A stretch of DNA of 64,000 nucleotides, from NCBI GenBank assembly GCA_038002745.1, contig JBBODD010000001.1, forward strand, positions 1,860,001 through 1,924,000, written 5' to 3'. A program made the translations under genes and the position numbers. A model generated the notes under the pieces. That model had not been told where the DNA came from. It did no database searches and saw only the letters and a program-made list of their open reading frames with translations. Shown here piece after piece: positions 53,764 through 63,419 of this stretch. Numbering within the stretch: position 1 is the first letter of the stretch; each line of letters opens with the position of its first letter. This stretch comes from Bacillus sp. FSL H8-0547. GTDB taxonomy: Bacteria; Bacillota; Bacilli; Bacillales; Bacillaceae.

Positions 53764-54044
53764 TCTAATACGTTATTCCACTAAATAAGACATTAAGGAT
53801 CAGAAAATAAAAAGGACTTACCAACTACAAACTGGAATTTTTATTAAAATTTTTCCTTAAAATAGGTTTATTATCCATTTAATAGTGGGTATTTATAAAT
53901 AGAATTTACTAGTAGTGAGATTTTTTTCCTCTCTTACATATTAGTAGATAGTTTGTACCATTTTACTAGTATCACCCAAGTAACAATTGACCTTCATGGT
54001 CTTTGTTTATACAATTAATGTAAATTCATGTAAAAGGAGAGATA
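53764..54044. other. AT-rich promoter region of the T7SS operon
   Basis: About 280 AT-rich bases without a gene, holding the promoter described at 53987-54015. The motif TTTACTAGTA occurs at about 53906 and again (TTTTACTAGTAT) near 53960; it may be a regulator site. A DegU-type site could be expected by analogy with B. subtilis, but none is identified. Confidence 0.45.
53987..54015 (+). promoter_or_regulatory. Sigma-A promoter of the T7SS operon
   Basis: TTGACC (53987-53992), a 17-base spacer and TACAAT (54010-54015) lie 32 bases upstream of the yukE start codon. Confidence 0.7.
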
Positions 54045-54047
54045 ATG

Positions 54048-54341
54048 ATGTCAGGTATTATTCGCGTAACACCAGCAGAACTTGTCGATATGTCAAAACG
54101 CTACAGCAATGAAGGTGGAGAACTTGGTCTAATGATCGGCCGTCTTGACAGCATGATCGGTCAGCTTCAGGCTATGTGGGAAGGGGAAGCGAGCAACGCT
54201 TTCAGAGACCAGTACGAGGAGCTTAAGCCTTCTTTCGTGCAAATGCAGAATCTTGTAGAAGATATCTCAAGACAATTGGACAAAACAGCACACGCTCTTC
54301 AAGAAGCGGATGCAAACATTGCTGGCCAAATCCGCGGCTAA
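54048..54341 (+). CDS. yukE: WXG100 protein YukE/EsxA
   Basis: From ATG 54048 (AGGAGAG upstream) the protein has 97 residues, the length of B. subtilis YukE; ATG 54045 is an alternative. It is the WXG100 helical hairpin with Trp-Glu-Gly at residues 44-46 (QAMWEGEASNAF) and the C-terminal secretion motif region, LDKTAHALQEADANI. It dimerises and is the main secreted substrate and regulator of the type VII machine. It heads the operon yukE-yukD-yukC-yukBA-yueB-yueC, with a hairpin before yukD. Confidence 0.95.
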   Translation: MSGIIRVTPAELVDMSKRYSNEGGELGLMIGRLDSMIGQLQAMWEGEASNAFRDQYEELKPSFVQMQNLVEDISRQLDKTAHALQEADANIAGQIRG

Positions 54342-54372
54342 TAGCATCTGAAAGACAATTTAGTGAAGTGCT

Positions 54373-54420
54373 AAAAAGGAGCGCCGATTCTATTTTAGAT
54401 GAAGGCGCTTCTTCATTTTT
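54373..54420 (+). terminator. Partial terminator or attenuator between yukE and yukD
   Basis: GGAGCGCC (54378-54385) and GGCGCTTC (54404-54411) can pair with one G-U, with A-runs before and T-runs after (CTTCATTTTT). It would let yukE be transcribed in excess of the downstream machine genes. Confidence 0.55.
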
Positions 54421-54433
54421 GAGGTGAAAAGGC

Positions 54434-54673
54434 ATGTATATAGAAGTGACGATAGATTTGAAGCATTATACAGGAGAAACATTTGATCTGAGGCTGTCGA
54501 ACTATCACTCTGTGAAAAAAGCAGTGGATATTGTGTGGCAGGCAAAATGCATTTCTGACCCACCTCGAGAAGGGTACTGGGTGCGCGTTCCCAATAAGCA
54601 AATTGTCCTATCAGGCAACCATAAGCTTGTAGAATGCGGAATTACAACAGGAGACCGATTTGAAATCCTATGA
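54434..54673 (+). CDS. yukD: Ubiquitin-like protein YukD/EsaB
   Basis: The 79-residue protein starts at ATG 54434 after GAGGTGAAAAGG. It has the beta-grasp ubiquitin-like fold of YukD: EVTIDLKHYTGETFDLRLSN, then a helix and IVLSGNHKLVECGITTGDRF. It lacks the Gly-Gly tail of true ubiquitin, as YukD does. It is a cytosolic part or regulator of the type VII secretion system. It overlaps the frame of yukC by a few bases before the preferred yukC start. Confidence 0.93.
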   Translation: MYIEVTIDLKHYTGETFDLRLSNYHSVKKAVDIVWQAKCISDPPREGYWVRVPNKQIVLSGNHKLVECGITTGDRFEIL

Positions 54674-54687
54674 AGGAGTCATTCTCA

Positions 54688-56022
54688 ATGTCAGAAAAAA
54701 AACCGGCATATTTGGAGCAGCAGCTTGATGCTGTCATCGAAAAAGAGAAAGACGGCTATACATTCGTCTTTCAAACAGAAAAAGTAAAGCTTGATCATGT
54801 ATCAGAGATTGAAATGATCAAAGAAATGGACCCGTCTATTAAGCGTGATGTAACACTGGCTGAAGATGAATTGAGGGTTCATGTTCAGCCGCCTAGAACT
54901 TATTTGGGTTTTTCCAGTTTAAATAAAAAAGATGAACGAAGCAAGTGGAATTTTTCCTATCAGCTGGTAAAAAAGGTAAAAAATCACTCGCTTTCACGCA
55001 TACATCTTATTGTTTGTCCCGAGAATCTTCTTTTTGACCAGAGCTTTACCCCTTACTTTCTCCACTATGGCGTGATGGAGAGCATCCCCCCTTATGAACA
55101 GGACGGCGGCCAGCTGTTCCGGGAGGTAAAAGCCTGTGCGGCGGCTGCAGTGGATTCGAAATATTCGTTCGAGCAGTATTTGAAATTCAACGAGACGCTC
55201 GATGTTCCGCCTGTTCCGAAAGAGATTCTATCAGCAGATACATATGAACAGCTCCTTGAGCTTATTGAAAAAAACATGAAGGAAATAGATAGACGGAATG
55301 CAGCGCTTGTAACCATTCCCCAGAAAAAATGGAAGATGACGCGGTATGTTGCGCTGGGCTTTTTGATCCTGCTTGTACCGGCCCTTGCTTATACAGCTTA
55401 TTCCCTTTTTTCCCTGAATCCTAAACAGGAAGCGTTTGTCGCGAGCAATGAACATTACTTGGGCAACAACTTCAGTGAGGTTGTCAGCACGCTCGAAGGC
55501 TACAGCATTGATGAGATGCCCCTTGTCGTAAAATATCAGCTTGCATCCTCCTACGTTGTGAACGAGTCACTTACAGAGGACCAGAAAGAAATGCTGAAAA
55601 ACCGGGTGACGCTGCAGTCTGATCCGCAGTACCTTGAGTACTGGATTCATGTCGGCAGAGGTGAAGCGAAAGAAGCCCTTGACCTTGCGAGAAACCTTGA
55701 AGAACGAGATTTAATCATTTTCGGTCTGATCAAATATGAAGAGCAAATTAAAGCTGACAGTGAACTGGACAGCGAGGAAAAACAGCAGCAGCTTGAAAAA
55801 ATCCGTGCTGAAATTGAGCAGTACGAAGAAGAGCAGGAAGCTCAAAAGAAAGAAGAAGAAGCAAGGCTTGAAGAAGAACAGCAGGCACAGGAACAGGTAG
55901 AGCAGCAGAAGGAAGAAGAAGAAAAGCAGGCTGCACAAGAGGCAAAAGCCAAAGAGGAAGCTGCAAAAGCGAAGGCACCTGCAGAAAAGCCTGCCGCTCC
56001 TGCAGGTTCAGGCTCTAACTGA
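54688..56022 (+). CDS. yukC: T7SS membrane protein YukC/EssB
   Basis: ATG 54688 with AAGGAG upstream is chosen over 54670, which overlaps the yukD stop. The 444-residue protein has a cytoplasmic pseudokinase domain (about 1-215), one membrane helix (about 218-241, YVALGFLILLVPALAYTAYS), and an extracellular domain (about 245-350) with a helical fold. The last 75 residues are a Gln/Glu/Lys-rich coiled tail with a closing PAEKPAAPAGSGSN, longer than in many homologues. It connects YukD-type and EssC components in the secretion channel. Confidence 0.92.
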   Translation: MSEKKPAYLEQQLDAVIEKEKDGYTFVFQTEKVKLDHVSEIEMIKEMDPSIKRDVTLAEDELRVHVQPPRTYLGFSSLNKKDERSKWNFSYQLVKKVKNHSLSRIHLIVCPENLLFDQSFTPYFLHYGVMESIPPYEQDGGQLFREVKACAAAAVDSKYSFEQYLKFNETLDVPPVPKEILSADTYEQLLELIEKNMKEIDRRNAALVTIPQKKWKMTRYVALGFLILLVPALAYTAYSLFSLNPKQEAFVASNEHYLGNNFSEVVSTLEGYSIDEMPLVVKYQLASSYVVNESLTEDQKEMLKNRVTLQSDPQYLEYWIHVGRGEAKEALDLARNLEERDLIIFGLIKYEEQIKADSELDSEEKQQQLEKIRAEIEQYEEEQEAQKKEEEARLEEEQQAQEQVEQQKEEEEKQAAQEAKAKEEAAKAKAPAEKPAAPAGSGSN

Positions 56023-56046
56023 TCATAGGCAACAGGAGGTGAAATC

Positions 56047-59000
56047 ATGAGTACGTTATGGGTTTTTCACGGGGATTCCTATCAGCAGCTTCAGCTGAAC
56101 GATGAATCATTCAGGCCGGTTACCATCGGTCCTGATATCCAGCATACATTGACGGTGAGAAATTTTCCGTTTTCATCCGGCCCGCTTAAGCTTGTAAAGC
56201 CGGACAACGGAAGCGGTCTGTCCATTCTCCAGGAAGACCGGGAAATTGGCGCGACATTACCGGATGAACCGGTTGTTTTTGAAGATAACGGAGAAAAGCT
56301 GACGGTGTTTTTCACAGCAGCAGAAGAAGTTTCAGAGACAAGATTCATAGGTTCAAAGAAAGAGGTTACGTTTTCGTCAGTAAGCAGGGACGCTCACATT
56401 TTCAAAGAAAGTCAGTCAGCGGCACTCGGAAAAAACCAGCTGAGCCTGCTCCGGACAAACGGCAGCTGGAAGGTCGAGCCGGGTGATGAAACGGTTTACT
56501 TGAACGGCCGGAAAATCGACAGCATCACGCCGCTTGAGACAGGTGACCTTCTCTTCTGGCCGTTTATGACGGTGCGTCTTCTGGAGGAGGACCTTCTTCA
56601 AGTGACAAGCTTTGAAGGCTTTCAGTCTTCCCTTCCGAAAACGGAAAAACCGCGCTCTGAAATGAGCAAAAAATATCCAATATACCGCAGGACGCCGCGG
56701 ATGATCTATGAATTGCCGAAGGAAAAGGTCAATCTCACCTTCCCTTCCCAGGAGAGCGATGATCACTCACGCAGCCTGTGGCTGATTATCCTTCCGCCTC
56801 TTGTCATGATGATTGCAATGGGCATTGTGGCGCTGGTTGCGCCGCGGGGGATTTTCATCATCATTTCGATGGTGATGTTCGTGATGACCCTGATCACATC
56901 AACCGCGCAGTATTTCAGAGATAAAAGCACGACGAAAAGACGTCAGGAACGCAGACTTCGCGTTTACACACAATATTTAGAGGCTAAGCGCCGCGAGCTT
57001 CAGGAAGTATCGGAAAAGCAGCGCCAGGTTCTCTCGTTTCATTTTCCGTCGTTTGAGCAGATGAAGTACATGACCCATCAGCTTTCCGACAGAATTTGGG
57101 AGCGGACGCCTGAGAGCACGGACTTTTTGGAGCTCCGTATCGGTACTGGAACGGTTAAATCCAGCTATGAAATCTCACTCAGCTCAAACGATATGGCTAA
57201 CCGTGAAGTAGATGATCTGCTTGAACAGTCCCAGCAAATGGAGAAGGTTTACAAAGAGGTGCGCGACGTGCCTGTAAGTGTGGATCTTTCACAGGGAGCG
57301 ATGGGGCTGATCGGGAAGGAAGCCGTTATTAAAAAGGAGCTTCACCAGCTGATCGGACAGCTCGCTTTTTCCCAGAGCTACCATGATGTCCGCTTCGTCT
57401 TTATATTCAACGAAAAAGAATACAAAACATGGGAATGGATGAAATGGCTCCCGCATTTTCAGCTGCCTCATGCCTATGCCAAGGGCATGATCTACAACGA
57501 ACAGACAAGGGATCAGCTGCTCACATCCATTTATGAAATTCTGAGAGAGCGCGATCTGGAAGAAAAAAATGAGAAAACGAGATTTGCCCCGCACCTGATT
57601 TTCGTCATCACCAATCAGCAGCTTATCTCAGACCATGTCATTCTGGAATATCTTGAGGGTGAATTCTCTCATCTAGGGATTTCGGTTATTTTTGCGGCTG
57701 AGGCGAAAGAAAGTCTTTCAGACAACATTCACACGCTTGTCCGCTATGTGAACGACCAGGAAGGCGATATTCTCATTCAGGAGAAAAAAGCGGCCTCCAT
57801 TCCGTTCAGGCTCGATTCGCATGAACGGGAAGGCAATGAATCTTTTGCTAGGATGCTGAGAACGCTGGATCACCAGATCGGCATGACAAATTCCATTCCG
57901 AAAAGCGTGTCCTTCCTTGAGATGGTGAATGTCAAAGAAGTGGACGAGCTTCCGATTGAGCAGAACTGGCTGACGAGGGAATCAGCAAAGTCCCTGGCTG
58001 TTCCGGTAGGACTTAAAGGGAAGGAAGATGTCGTAGAACTGAACCTTCATGAAAAGGCCCATGGACCGCACGGACTGCTTGCGGGAACGACCGGTTCAGG
58101 GAAAAGTGAATTCCTTCAGACCTACATCCTGTCTCTTGCGGTTCATTTCCATCCGCATGAAGTGGCATTTCTGCTTATTGACTATAAAGGCGGCGGAATG
58201 GCCCAGCCATTTAAAAATATGCCTCATCTGCTCGGAACGATTACAAATATAGAAGGCAGCAAAAATTTCAGCGCGCGTGCTCTTGCTTCCATCAAGAGCG
58301 AGCTGAAGCGCCGCCAGAGGCTGTTTGATCAGTATCAGGTCAATCACATCAACGACTACACGACGCTTTACAAGCGTAATCAGGCGGAAGAGCCGCTGCC
58401 GCATTTATTTTTGATCTCAGACGAATTCGCCGAGCTGAAAAGCGAAGAGCCTGATTTTATCCGCGAGCTTGTCAGTGCAGCCCGCATCGGCCGGAGCCTC
58501 GGTGTCCATCTGATTCTCGCAACCCAAAAACCGGGCGGGGTCATTGATGATCAAATCTGGAGCAACGCAAGATTCCGCGTGGCGCTGAAAGTTCAAGATG
58601 CAAGCGACAGTAAAGAGATATTGAAAAATGCAGATGCAGCCTCCATTACGATTACAGGCCGCGGCTATTTGCAGGTCGGAAACAACGAAGTGTACGAGCT
58701 GTTCCAGTCTGCATGGTCAGGAGCGCCTTATCTCGAGGAAACATCAGAATCAGAGGATGAGGTGGCAATCGTAACGGATTTAGGTCTTCAGCCGCTATCA
58801 AACCTCCAGTCTGCTGAACAAAGCAAGAAGGACTCTGAGTCTGAAATTGAAGTGATCGTCGATAAAATTGAGGCGCTGCAGCATCAAATGGGCATCAAAA
58901 AGCTCAGAAGCCCGTGGCTGCCTCCACTCGAAGCAAGAATCTCGCGCCATCAGTACGGCGCAGAGGATCAGCATGAAATCTTCATCGGGCTTGTGGATGA

Positions 59001-60528
59001 GCCTGAAAAGCAAAGTCAGACACCGGTTGCGTATCAGCTGATGGACGACGGCAACGTGGCCATTTTTGGTTCATCGGGCTACGGAAAATCCCACACCGTG
59101 ATGCTTCTTCTAATGAGCATTGCATCAAAGCTGAGTCCTGAAGAAGCACACTTCTATGTGATTGACTACGGCAATGGAACGCTTCTGCCGCTGAGACAGC
59201 TGCCGCATACGGCCGACTATTTCCAGCTTGATCAGGAGCTGAAAATCGATAAGTTCATGCGGATCGTGCGCGATGAGATTTCGCGCAGAAAGCAGCTGTT
59301 CCAGCAGCAGGAAGTCAGCAGCATCAAGATGTACAACTCCCTGAGCAGTCATAAACTGCCTCTTATGTACATCACCATTGATAATTTTGATCTGGTCAAG
59401 GAAGAAATGCAGGAGCTCGAGGCGCAGCTGATCCAGTTTGCGCGTGACGGCCAGTCACTCGGCATTTATATGATCTTCACGGCTACGAGAGTTCAATCGA
59501 TGCGCCAGTCGCTGATGAACAGCATGAAGACCAAAATTCTGCACTACCTGATGGATACGACCGAAACCTATATGGCAGTGGGCAAACTTCCATTTGCGCC
59601 TGAACCGGTTCCGGGCAGGGCCATCATCAAAAAAGAATCGGTGTTCTTCTCTCAAATGTTCCTTCCTGCTGACGGCAGGGATGATTACGAGCTTCTCGAT
59701 GCCATCAAGGAAGACATCAGCATGCTGAAAGAGAAATACAGCGGAGCGAAACTTCCGCGTCCGATTCCTATGCTTCCTGCAGAGCTTTCCATGGTCAATT
59801 TCACTCAATTTACAGACGGCTCTCAAAAAACAGGAGTCATTCCAATAGGACTGGACGAGGAGCATGTCCAGCCTGTCAGCATCAATCTGGCCAAAACGAA
59901 GCACTGCGTCATAATTGGCCAGACACAAAAAGGCAAAACGAATGTCCTCAAGGTTGTGCTTAATACGGCGCTTCTTCAGGCAACAGATTCAATCGGGGTG
60001 TTTGATTCGATTGACCGCGGGCTCTCGAGCTATGCCTCTGAGGAAAAAATATCCTACATTGATACAAAAGAGCAGATTACAGCATGGCTGGATGCTTCAG
60101 AAGAGCTTTTCAAAGAAAGAGAAAGCACTTATTTGACCGCAATCCAGCAGGGCGTGGTAAACAATCTGGCCTTCTCGCCTGTGATGCTCGTTGTCGACGG
60201 ATATGCAAGATTCCAGCAGTCGCTTGACAGCATGCTTCAGGAAAGACTGTCCCGTTTTATGAAAAACTACAGCCATCTTGGATTTAACGTCATTATTTCC
60301 GGCAACAACAATGAACTGACAAAAGGATTTGATTCCTTTACGACGGAAATCAAGCAAATCAGACAGGCTCTGATCCTGATGAAAAAATCAGAGCAAACGC
60401 TGTATACTCTGCCATACAGCAGAAAAGAAAGCGAAATTCACCCTGGATTTGGATACTATGTGGAAAATGGCAAAGAAACGAAGATTCAAATTCCTCTTTG
60501 CGCCATTGAAAGGAAGATCTACACATGA
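56047..60528 (+). CDS. yukBA: T7SS FtsK/SpoIIIE ATPase YukBA/EssC
   Basis: This is the motor of the type VII system, 1493 residues, starting at ATG 56047 after AGGAGG. Two N-terminal FHA-like domains (about 1-200) are followed by two membrane helices (about 242-290). Three ATPase modules come next, with Walker A motifs GTTGSGKS (about 680-687), GSSGYGKS (1008-1015) and GQTQKGKT (1291-1298). In the first module VAFLLIDYKGGGMA and DLFLISDEFAELK give Walker B and the DEFAEL region. The order FHA-FHA-TM-TM-3 ATPases is that of EssC. It recognises substrates such as YukE and drives their export. It overlaps yueB by four bases. Confidence 0.96.
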   Translation: MSTLWVFHGDSYQQLQLNDESFRPVTIGPDIQHTLTVRNFPFSSGPLKLVKPDNGSGLSILQEDREIGATLPDEPVVFEDNGEKLTVFFTAAEEVSETRFIGSKKEVTFSSVSRDAHIFKESQSAALGKNQLSLLRTNGSWKVEPGDETVYLNGRKIDSITPLETGDLLFWPFMTVRLLEEDLLQVTSFEGFQSSLPKTEKPRSEMSKKYPIYRRTPRMIYELPKEKVNLTFPSQESDDHSRSLWLIILPPLVMMIAMGIVALVAPRGIFIIISMVMFVMTLITSTAQYFRDKSTTKRRQERRLRVYTQYLEAKRRELQEVSEKQRQVLSFHFPSFEQMKYMTHQLSDRIWERTPESTDFLELRIGTGTVKSSYEISLSSNDMANREVDDLLEQSQQMEKVYKEVRDVPVSVDLSQGAMGLIGKEAVIKKELHQLIGQLAFSQSYHDVRFVFIFNEKEYKTWEWMKWLPHFQLPHAYAKGMIYNEQTRDQLLTSIYEILRERDLEEKNEKTRFAPHLIFVITNQQLISDHVILEYLEGEFSHLGISVIFAAEAKESLSDNIHTLVRYVNDQEGDILIQEKKAASIPFRLDSHEREGNESFARMLRTLDHQIGMTNSIPKSVSFLEMVNVKEVDELPIEQNWLTRESAKSLAVPVGLKGKEDVVELNLHEKAHGPHGLLAGTTGSGKSEFLQTYILSLAVHFHPHEVAFLLIDYKGGGMAQPFKNMPHLLGTITNIEGSKNFSARALASIKSELKRRQRLFDQYQVNHINDYTTLYKRNQAEEPLPHLFLISDEFAELKSEEPDFIRELVSAARIGRSLGVHLILATQKPGGVIDDQIWSNARFRVALKVQDASDSKEILKNADAASITITGRGYLQVGNNEVYELFQSAWSGAPYLEETSESEDEVAIVTDLGLQPLSNLQSAEQSKKDSESEIEVIVDKIEALQHQMGIKKLRSPWLPPLEARISRHQYGAEDQHEIFIGLVDEPEKQSQTPVAYQLMDDGNVAIFGSSGYGKSHTVMLLLMSIASKLSPEEAHFYVIDYGNGTLLPLRQLPHTADYFQLDQELKIDKFMRIVRDEISRRKQLFQQQEVSSIKMYNSLSSHKLPLMYITIDNFDLVKEEMQELEAQLIQFARDGQSLGIYMIFTATRVQSMRQSLMNSMKTKILHYLMDTTETYMAVGKLPFAPEPVPGRAIIKKESVFFSQMFLPADGRDDYELLDAIKEDISMLKEKYSGAKLPRPIPMLPAELSMVNFTQFTDGSQKTGVIPIGLDEEHVQPVSINLAKTKHCVIIGQTQKGKTNVLKVVLNTALLQATDSIGVFDSIDRGLSSYASEEKISYIDTKEQITAWLDASEELFKERESTYLTAIQQGVVNNLAFSPVMLVVDGYARFQQSLDSMLQERLSRFMKNYSHLGFNVIISGNNNELTKGFDSFTTEIKQIRQALILMKKSEQTLYTLPYSRKESEIHPGFGYYVENGKETKIQIPLCAIERKIYT

Positions 60529-63419
60529 CAGATCAACGAAAACATACGATAAAAATGATTGCTGCGGTGCTGCTGATTCTTGCAGTGCCGGCGCTTTTCT
60601 TTCAGTTTATCGGGGACAACCCTCTTGAAGTGAGAGAAAATGCGACCCGTAATATTGCCGTTGTCAATGAAGATACGGGAGCGGAAAAAGTCGAAGAGGA
60701 AGAAAAGTCCGATTCGGAGCCTGTCCAGTTCGGAAAAGAAGTCGCAGCAATCCTTGATGATGAGTCGCAATATAAATGGACGATTCTTGGAAGAAGCGCG
60801 GCTGTCAACGGATTGAAAAACGGAGAATATGATGCCGTTATTTATATTCCTTCCAACTTTTCAAATAACATTCTGACCTATGATCAGCAGCAGCCTTCAA
60901 AAGCGGAATTTGAATACACCGTTCAAAACCAGCTGAATGCTGAAAACAGACAGAGAGTGCTCCGCGAGCTTGAAGACGCGACAAACCGCGTAAACAAACA
61001 AATGTCTTCTCTCTACTGGAGCTATGTGTCTCAGGACATGGAAAATGTGCGTCAGGAATTTGACCGCATCCTTGAGAAAGAAATCGCGTTTCAGAATGCC
61101 ATGCTTAATTTTTACAAGCCAAGCTCAAAAGATTTAGCCGGCGAACTTACGCAGCAAAAGCAAATGCTTGAACAGCTGAAATCAACAATTGAGCAGGCTG
61201 AAAAAGAGAATCCTGACCGCAGGAATTCTGCTGAACAATTCGAAAAAAGCCTTGCTGCTTTCGTTGAATATGTCGAGAAATACCAAGCGTATCAAGAAGA
61301 CCAGCAGCAGCTTCTGACATTGGCTCAAGAGGAGAGCCTGACAAGCATCCAGGGCGGTACATCTGATGTTGATCAAAGACAGGATGCGGCACAGGCTGCT
61401 TTTCAGACGGAAGGAGACAAGCTTGCTTCTGATATGACGACGATGCAGCAGAAGCTTGATCAAAATCAGGCTGCAGCCGAAAACCTCGGGAATGTAAGAC
61501 TCAGCCAGACAGAGCGCCAGGAAAGAGAGCTTGCGGCTGTTCATAATGATTATGTAGACATGTTTATCTTGAAAGAAAATCAGGATACGCTGAACCGTCT
61601 TGAAGGAGAGCTTATTCCTCTAAGGCAGGCGATAAGCGGAAGTTCTGAAGAAGAACCGGGCGACGGGGGAGAACAGCCTCCAGGGGACGGCGGAGAAACG
61701 CCTCAGCCTGGAGAACCGGGTGAAGGAAACGCGTCCAATATGGAAGAAGAGCGGGCTAAGATTCTTGCCATATCTGAACAGCTGAAAATCTTGAAAGCCC
61801 TTCTTGAAACGGTGCCTGAGCCTAGACCCCTTCAAGTGGATGAGGTCATCGGCCAATTAGACGGCCTTTCTGCCCAGCTTGTTGAAGTCGAACAGGCCAT
61901 AAAGGCTAAAGAGAGTGAAAACTCATGGAAAGGCGAGTATGACAAGCTTTTAGAGCTATACAATGCCCTTCTTGTTAAAAATACTGAGCTTTTCAATGAA
62001 AATCAGCTTCTGAAGGAGCAGATCACGGCACTTGAAGAACGCTTGAAAAAGCTGAGCGATAACGTTAATTCAGGGTCAGCAGCCATCCGTTCCCAGGAAC
62101 AGGCGGTTTTAAACGCCCTGCCGGCTGAACGAAAACAAAAGCTGGAAGCAATCTTTAATGAACCGATCAAAAACGGTTCAATGAATGAAGTATTAAGCTA
62201 CCACACGGTTCTTGCTCAATATGAAGCAGCCGTTTCGAGATTAAACAACCCTTCAGTACCGGCTAAAGATGCCGTGCTTTCAGATGAATGGCAAAAGACG
62301 AAAATCAATACCATCCTGTCCATTAATTCAGAGGAGCAGGGAGCATGGGATAAGCTGAATCAGGAACTTCCCGAATCAGAAAAGCAAATGGAAGACCTCC
62401 AGGCATCAGCTCTTGCTTTCATGGATGAATACAGTGCAGAGCTTGAGACGCAGCAGTCAGCCATCCTTGAAGATCTTATTGCGATGGAAGAGAGCGCAGC
62501 AAAGGTTCTCAGCCAGGTTCAGGAATCAGGCGATACAACTTCAAGAATGCCTCTTGAAAACTCGGATGGAACGACACTTGTCTCCAATCAGCAAACGATT
62601 GGACAGGAAATCGCGATGATGACAGAGCTTGTGAATTCACTTGGCGAGAGACAGGATACGGTTGTCAGCAGTACAGACGACCTTCAGCAAAAAGTGAATC
62701 AGGTTCAGTCCGAAGCCGATGTCCTGAATGAAAAGTGGTCAACAAACGTAGCGTCTACCCAGCTTGTAAGGGATGATGTGTTCAGCATCCTCGGCAACAC
62801 ATTTGTAGACGGACAGAACAACGGCTATGTTTACGAACACCTTGCAAATCCGCTTCAAATCAGCGGAGATGCACCGGCAGCGCAGGCGAAAGCTGTTCCT
62901 CCTGTCGTGATATTGGTCATTATTTTAATCAGCAGTCTGCTGATCGGCTACTTCAGCAACTATTTCAAAACGGCTCCGATGCTTGTCAGAGGTTCCATGT
63001 TTACACTTCTGAACCTCCTTGTAGGGCTGATTATCAGTGTATTTGGTCTGAATATTTACACCTTGACGAATGAACGGGCGATCCAGTGGTCCATTTTCAC
63101 CATTCTGCTTGTATTCGCCGCCTCAACAGTTGTCCGGACGGCTTTCCTGTTCAGCAATTTCTTAGGCTGGGTTGCAAGCGTAGGACTTGTCGCATTCTTT
63201 GTAAGCCCGCTGCTTGCACTGGCTGCGCCGAATTTCAACTACGAAGATCCAATGTCGAAAGTGTATATTTCAATCCAATACGATGCTGAAAACCTGTTTA
63301 CTCAAGGGATACTTGTACTCGCAGGCATCATCCTTGTCCTGACCATTCTGCCGTTTGTCGTCAATGCTTTTAAAAACACAAATGAACCGGCTGATCAGGA
63401 TCATGCGCATGAAATGTAG
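60525..63419 (+). CDS. yueB: T7SS membrane protein YueB/EsaA (phage-receptor-like)
   Basis: The 964-residue protein starts at ATG 60525, overlapping the yukBA stop. One N-terminal helix (about 10-28) anchors a large extracellular region (about 30-785) rich in coiled coil. At about 371-405 sits a low-complexity insert (EEPGDGGEQPPGDGGETPQ). Five or six membrane helices fill 790-955 (VVILVIILISSLLIGYF, LLVGLIISVFGLNIYTL). The layout is that of YueB of B. subtilis, the SPP1 phage receptor, and EsaA of S. aureus. In B. subtilis this exposed domain is a phage-receptor, so strain variation here would be expected. Confidence 0.94.
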   Translation: MTDQRKHTIKMIAAVLLILAVPALFFQFIGDNPLEVRENATRNIAVVNEDTGAEKVEEEEKSDSEPVQFGKEVAAILDDESQYKWTILGRSAAVNGLKNGEYDAVIYIPSNFSNNILTYDQQQPSKAEFEYTVQNQLNAENRQRVLRELEDATNRVNKQMSSLYWSYVSQDMENVRQEFDRILEKEIAFQNAMLNFYKPSSKDLAGELTQQKQMLEQLKSTIEQAEKENPDRRNSAEQFEKSLAAFVEYVEKYQAYQEDQQQLLTLAQEESLTSIQGGTSDVDQRQDAAQAAFQTEGDKLASDMTTMQQKLDQNQAAAENLGNVRLSQTERQERELAAVHNDYVDMFILKENQDTLNRLEGELIPLRQAISGSSEEEPGDGGEQPPGDGGETPQPGEPGEGNASNMEEERAKILAISEQLKILKALLETVPEPRPLQVDEVIGQLDGLSAQLVEVEQAIKAKESENSWKGEYDKLLELYNALLVKNTELFNENQLLKEQITALEERLKKLSDNVNSGSAAIRSQEQAVLNALPAERKQKLEAIFNEPIKNGSMNEVLSYHTVLAQYEAAVSRLNNPSVPAKDAVLSDEWQKTKINTILSINSEEQGAWDKLNQELPESEKQMEDLQASALAFMDEYSAELETQQSAILEDLIAMEESAAKVLSQVQESGDTTSRMPLENSDGTTLVSNQQTIGQEIAMMTELVNSLGERQDTVVSSTDDLQQKVNQVQSEADVLNEKWSTNVASTQLVRDDVFSILGNTFVDGQNNGYVYEHLANPLQISGDAPAAQAKAVPPVVILVIILISSLLIGYFSNYFKTAPMLVRGSMFTLLNLLVGLIISVFGLNIYTLTNERAIQWSIFTILLVFAASTVVRTAFLFSNFLGWVASVGLVAFFVSPLLALAAPNFNYEDPMSKVYISIQYDAENLFTQGILVLAGIILVLTILPFVVNAFKNTNEPADQDHAHEM

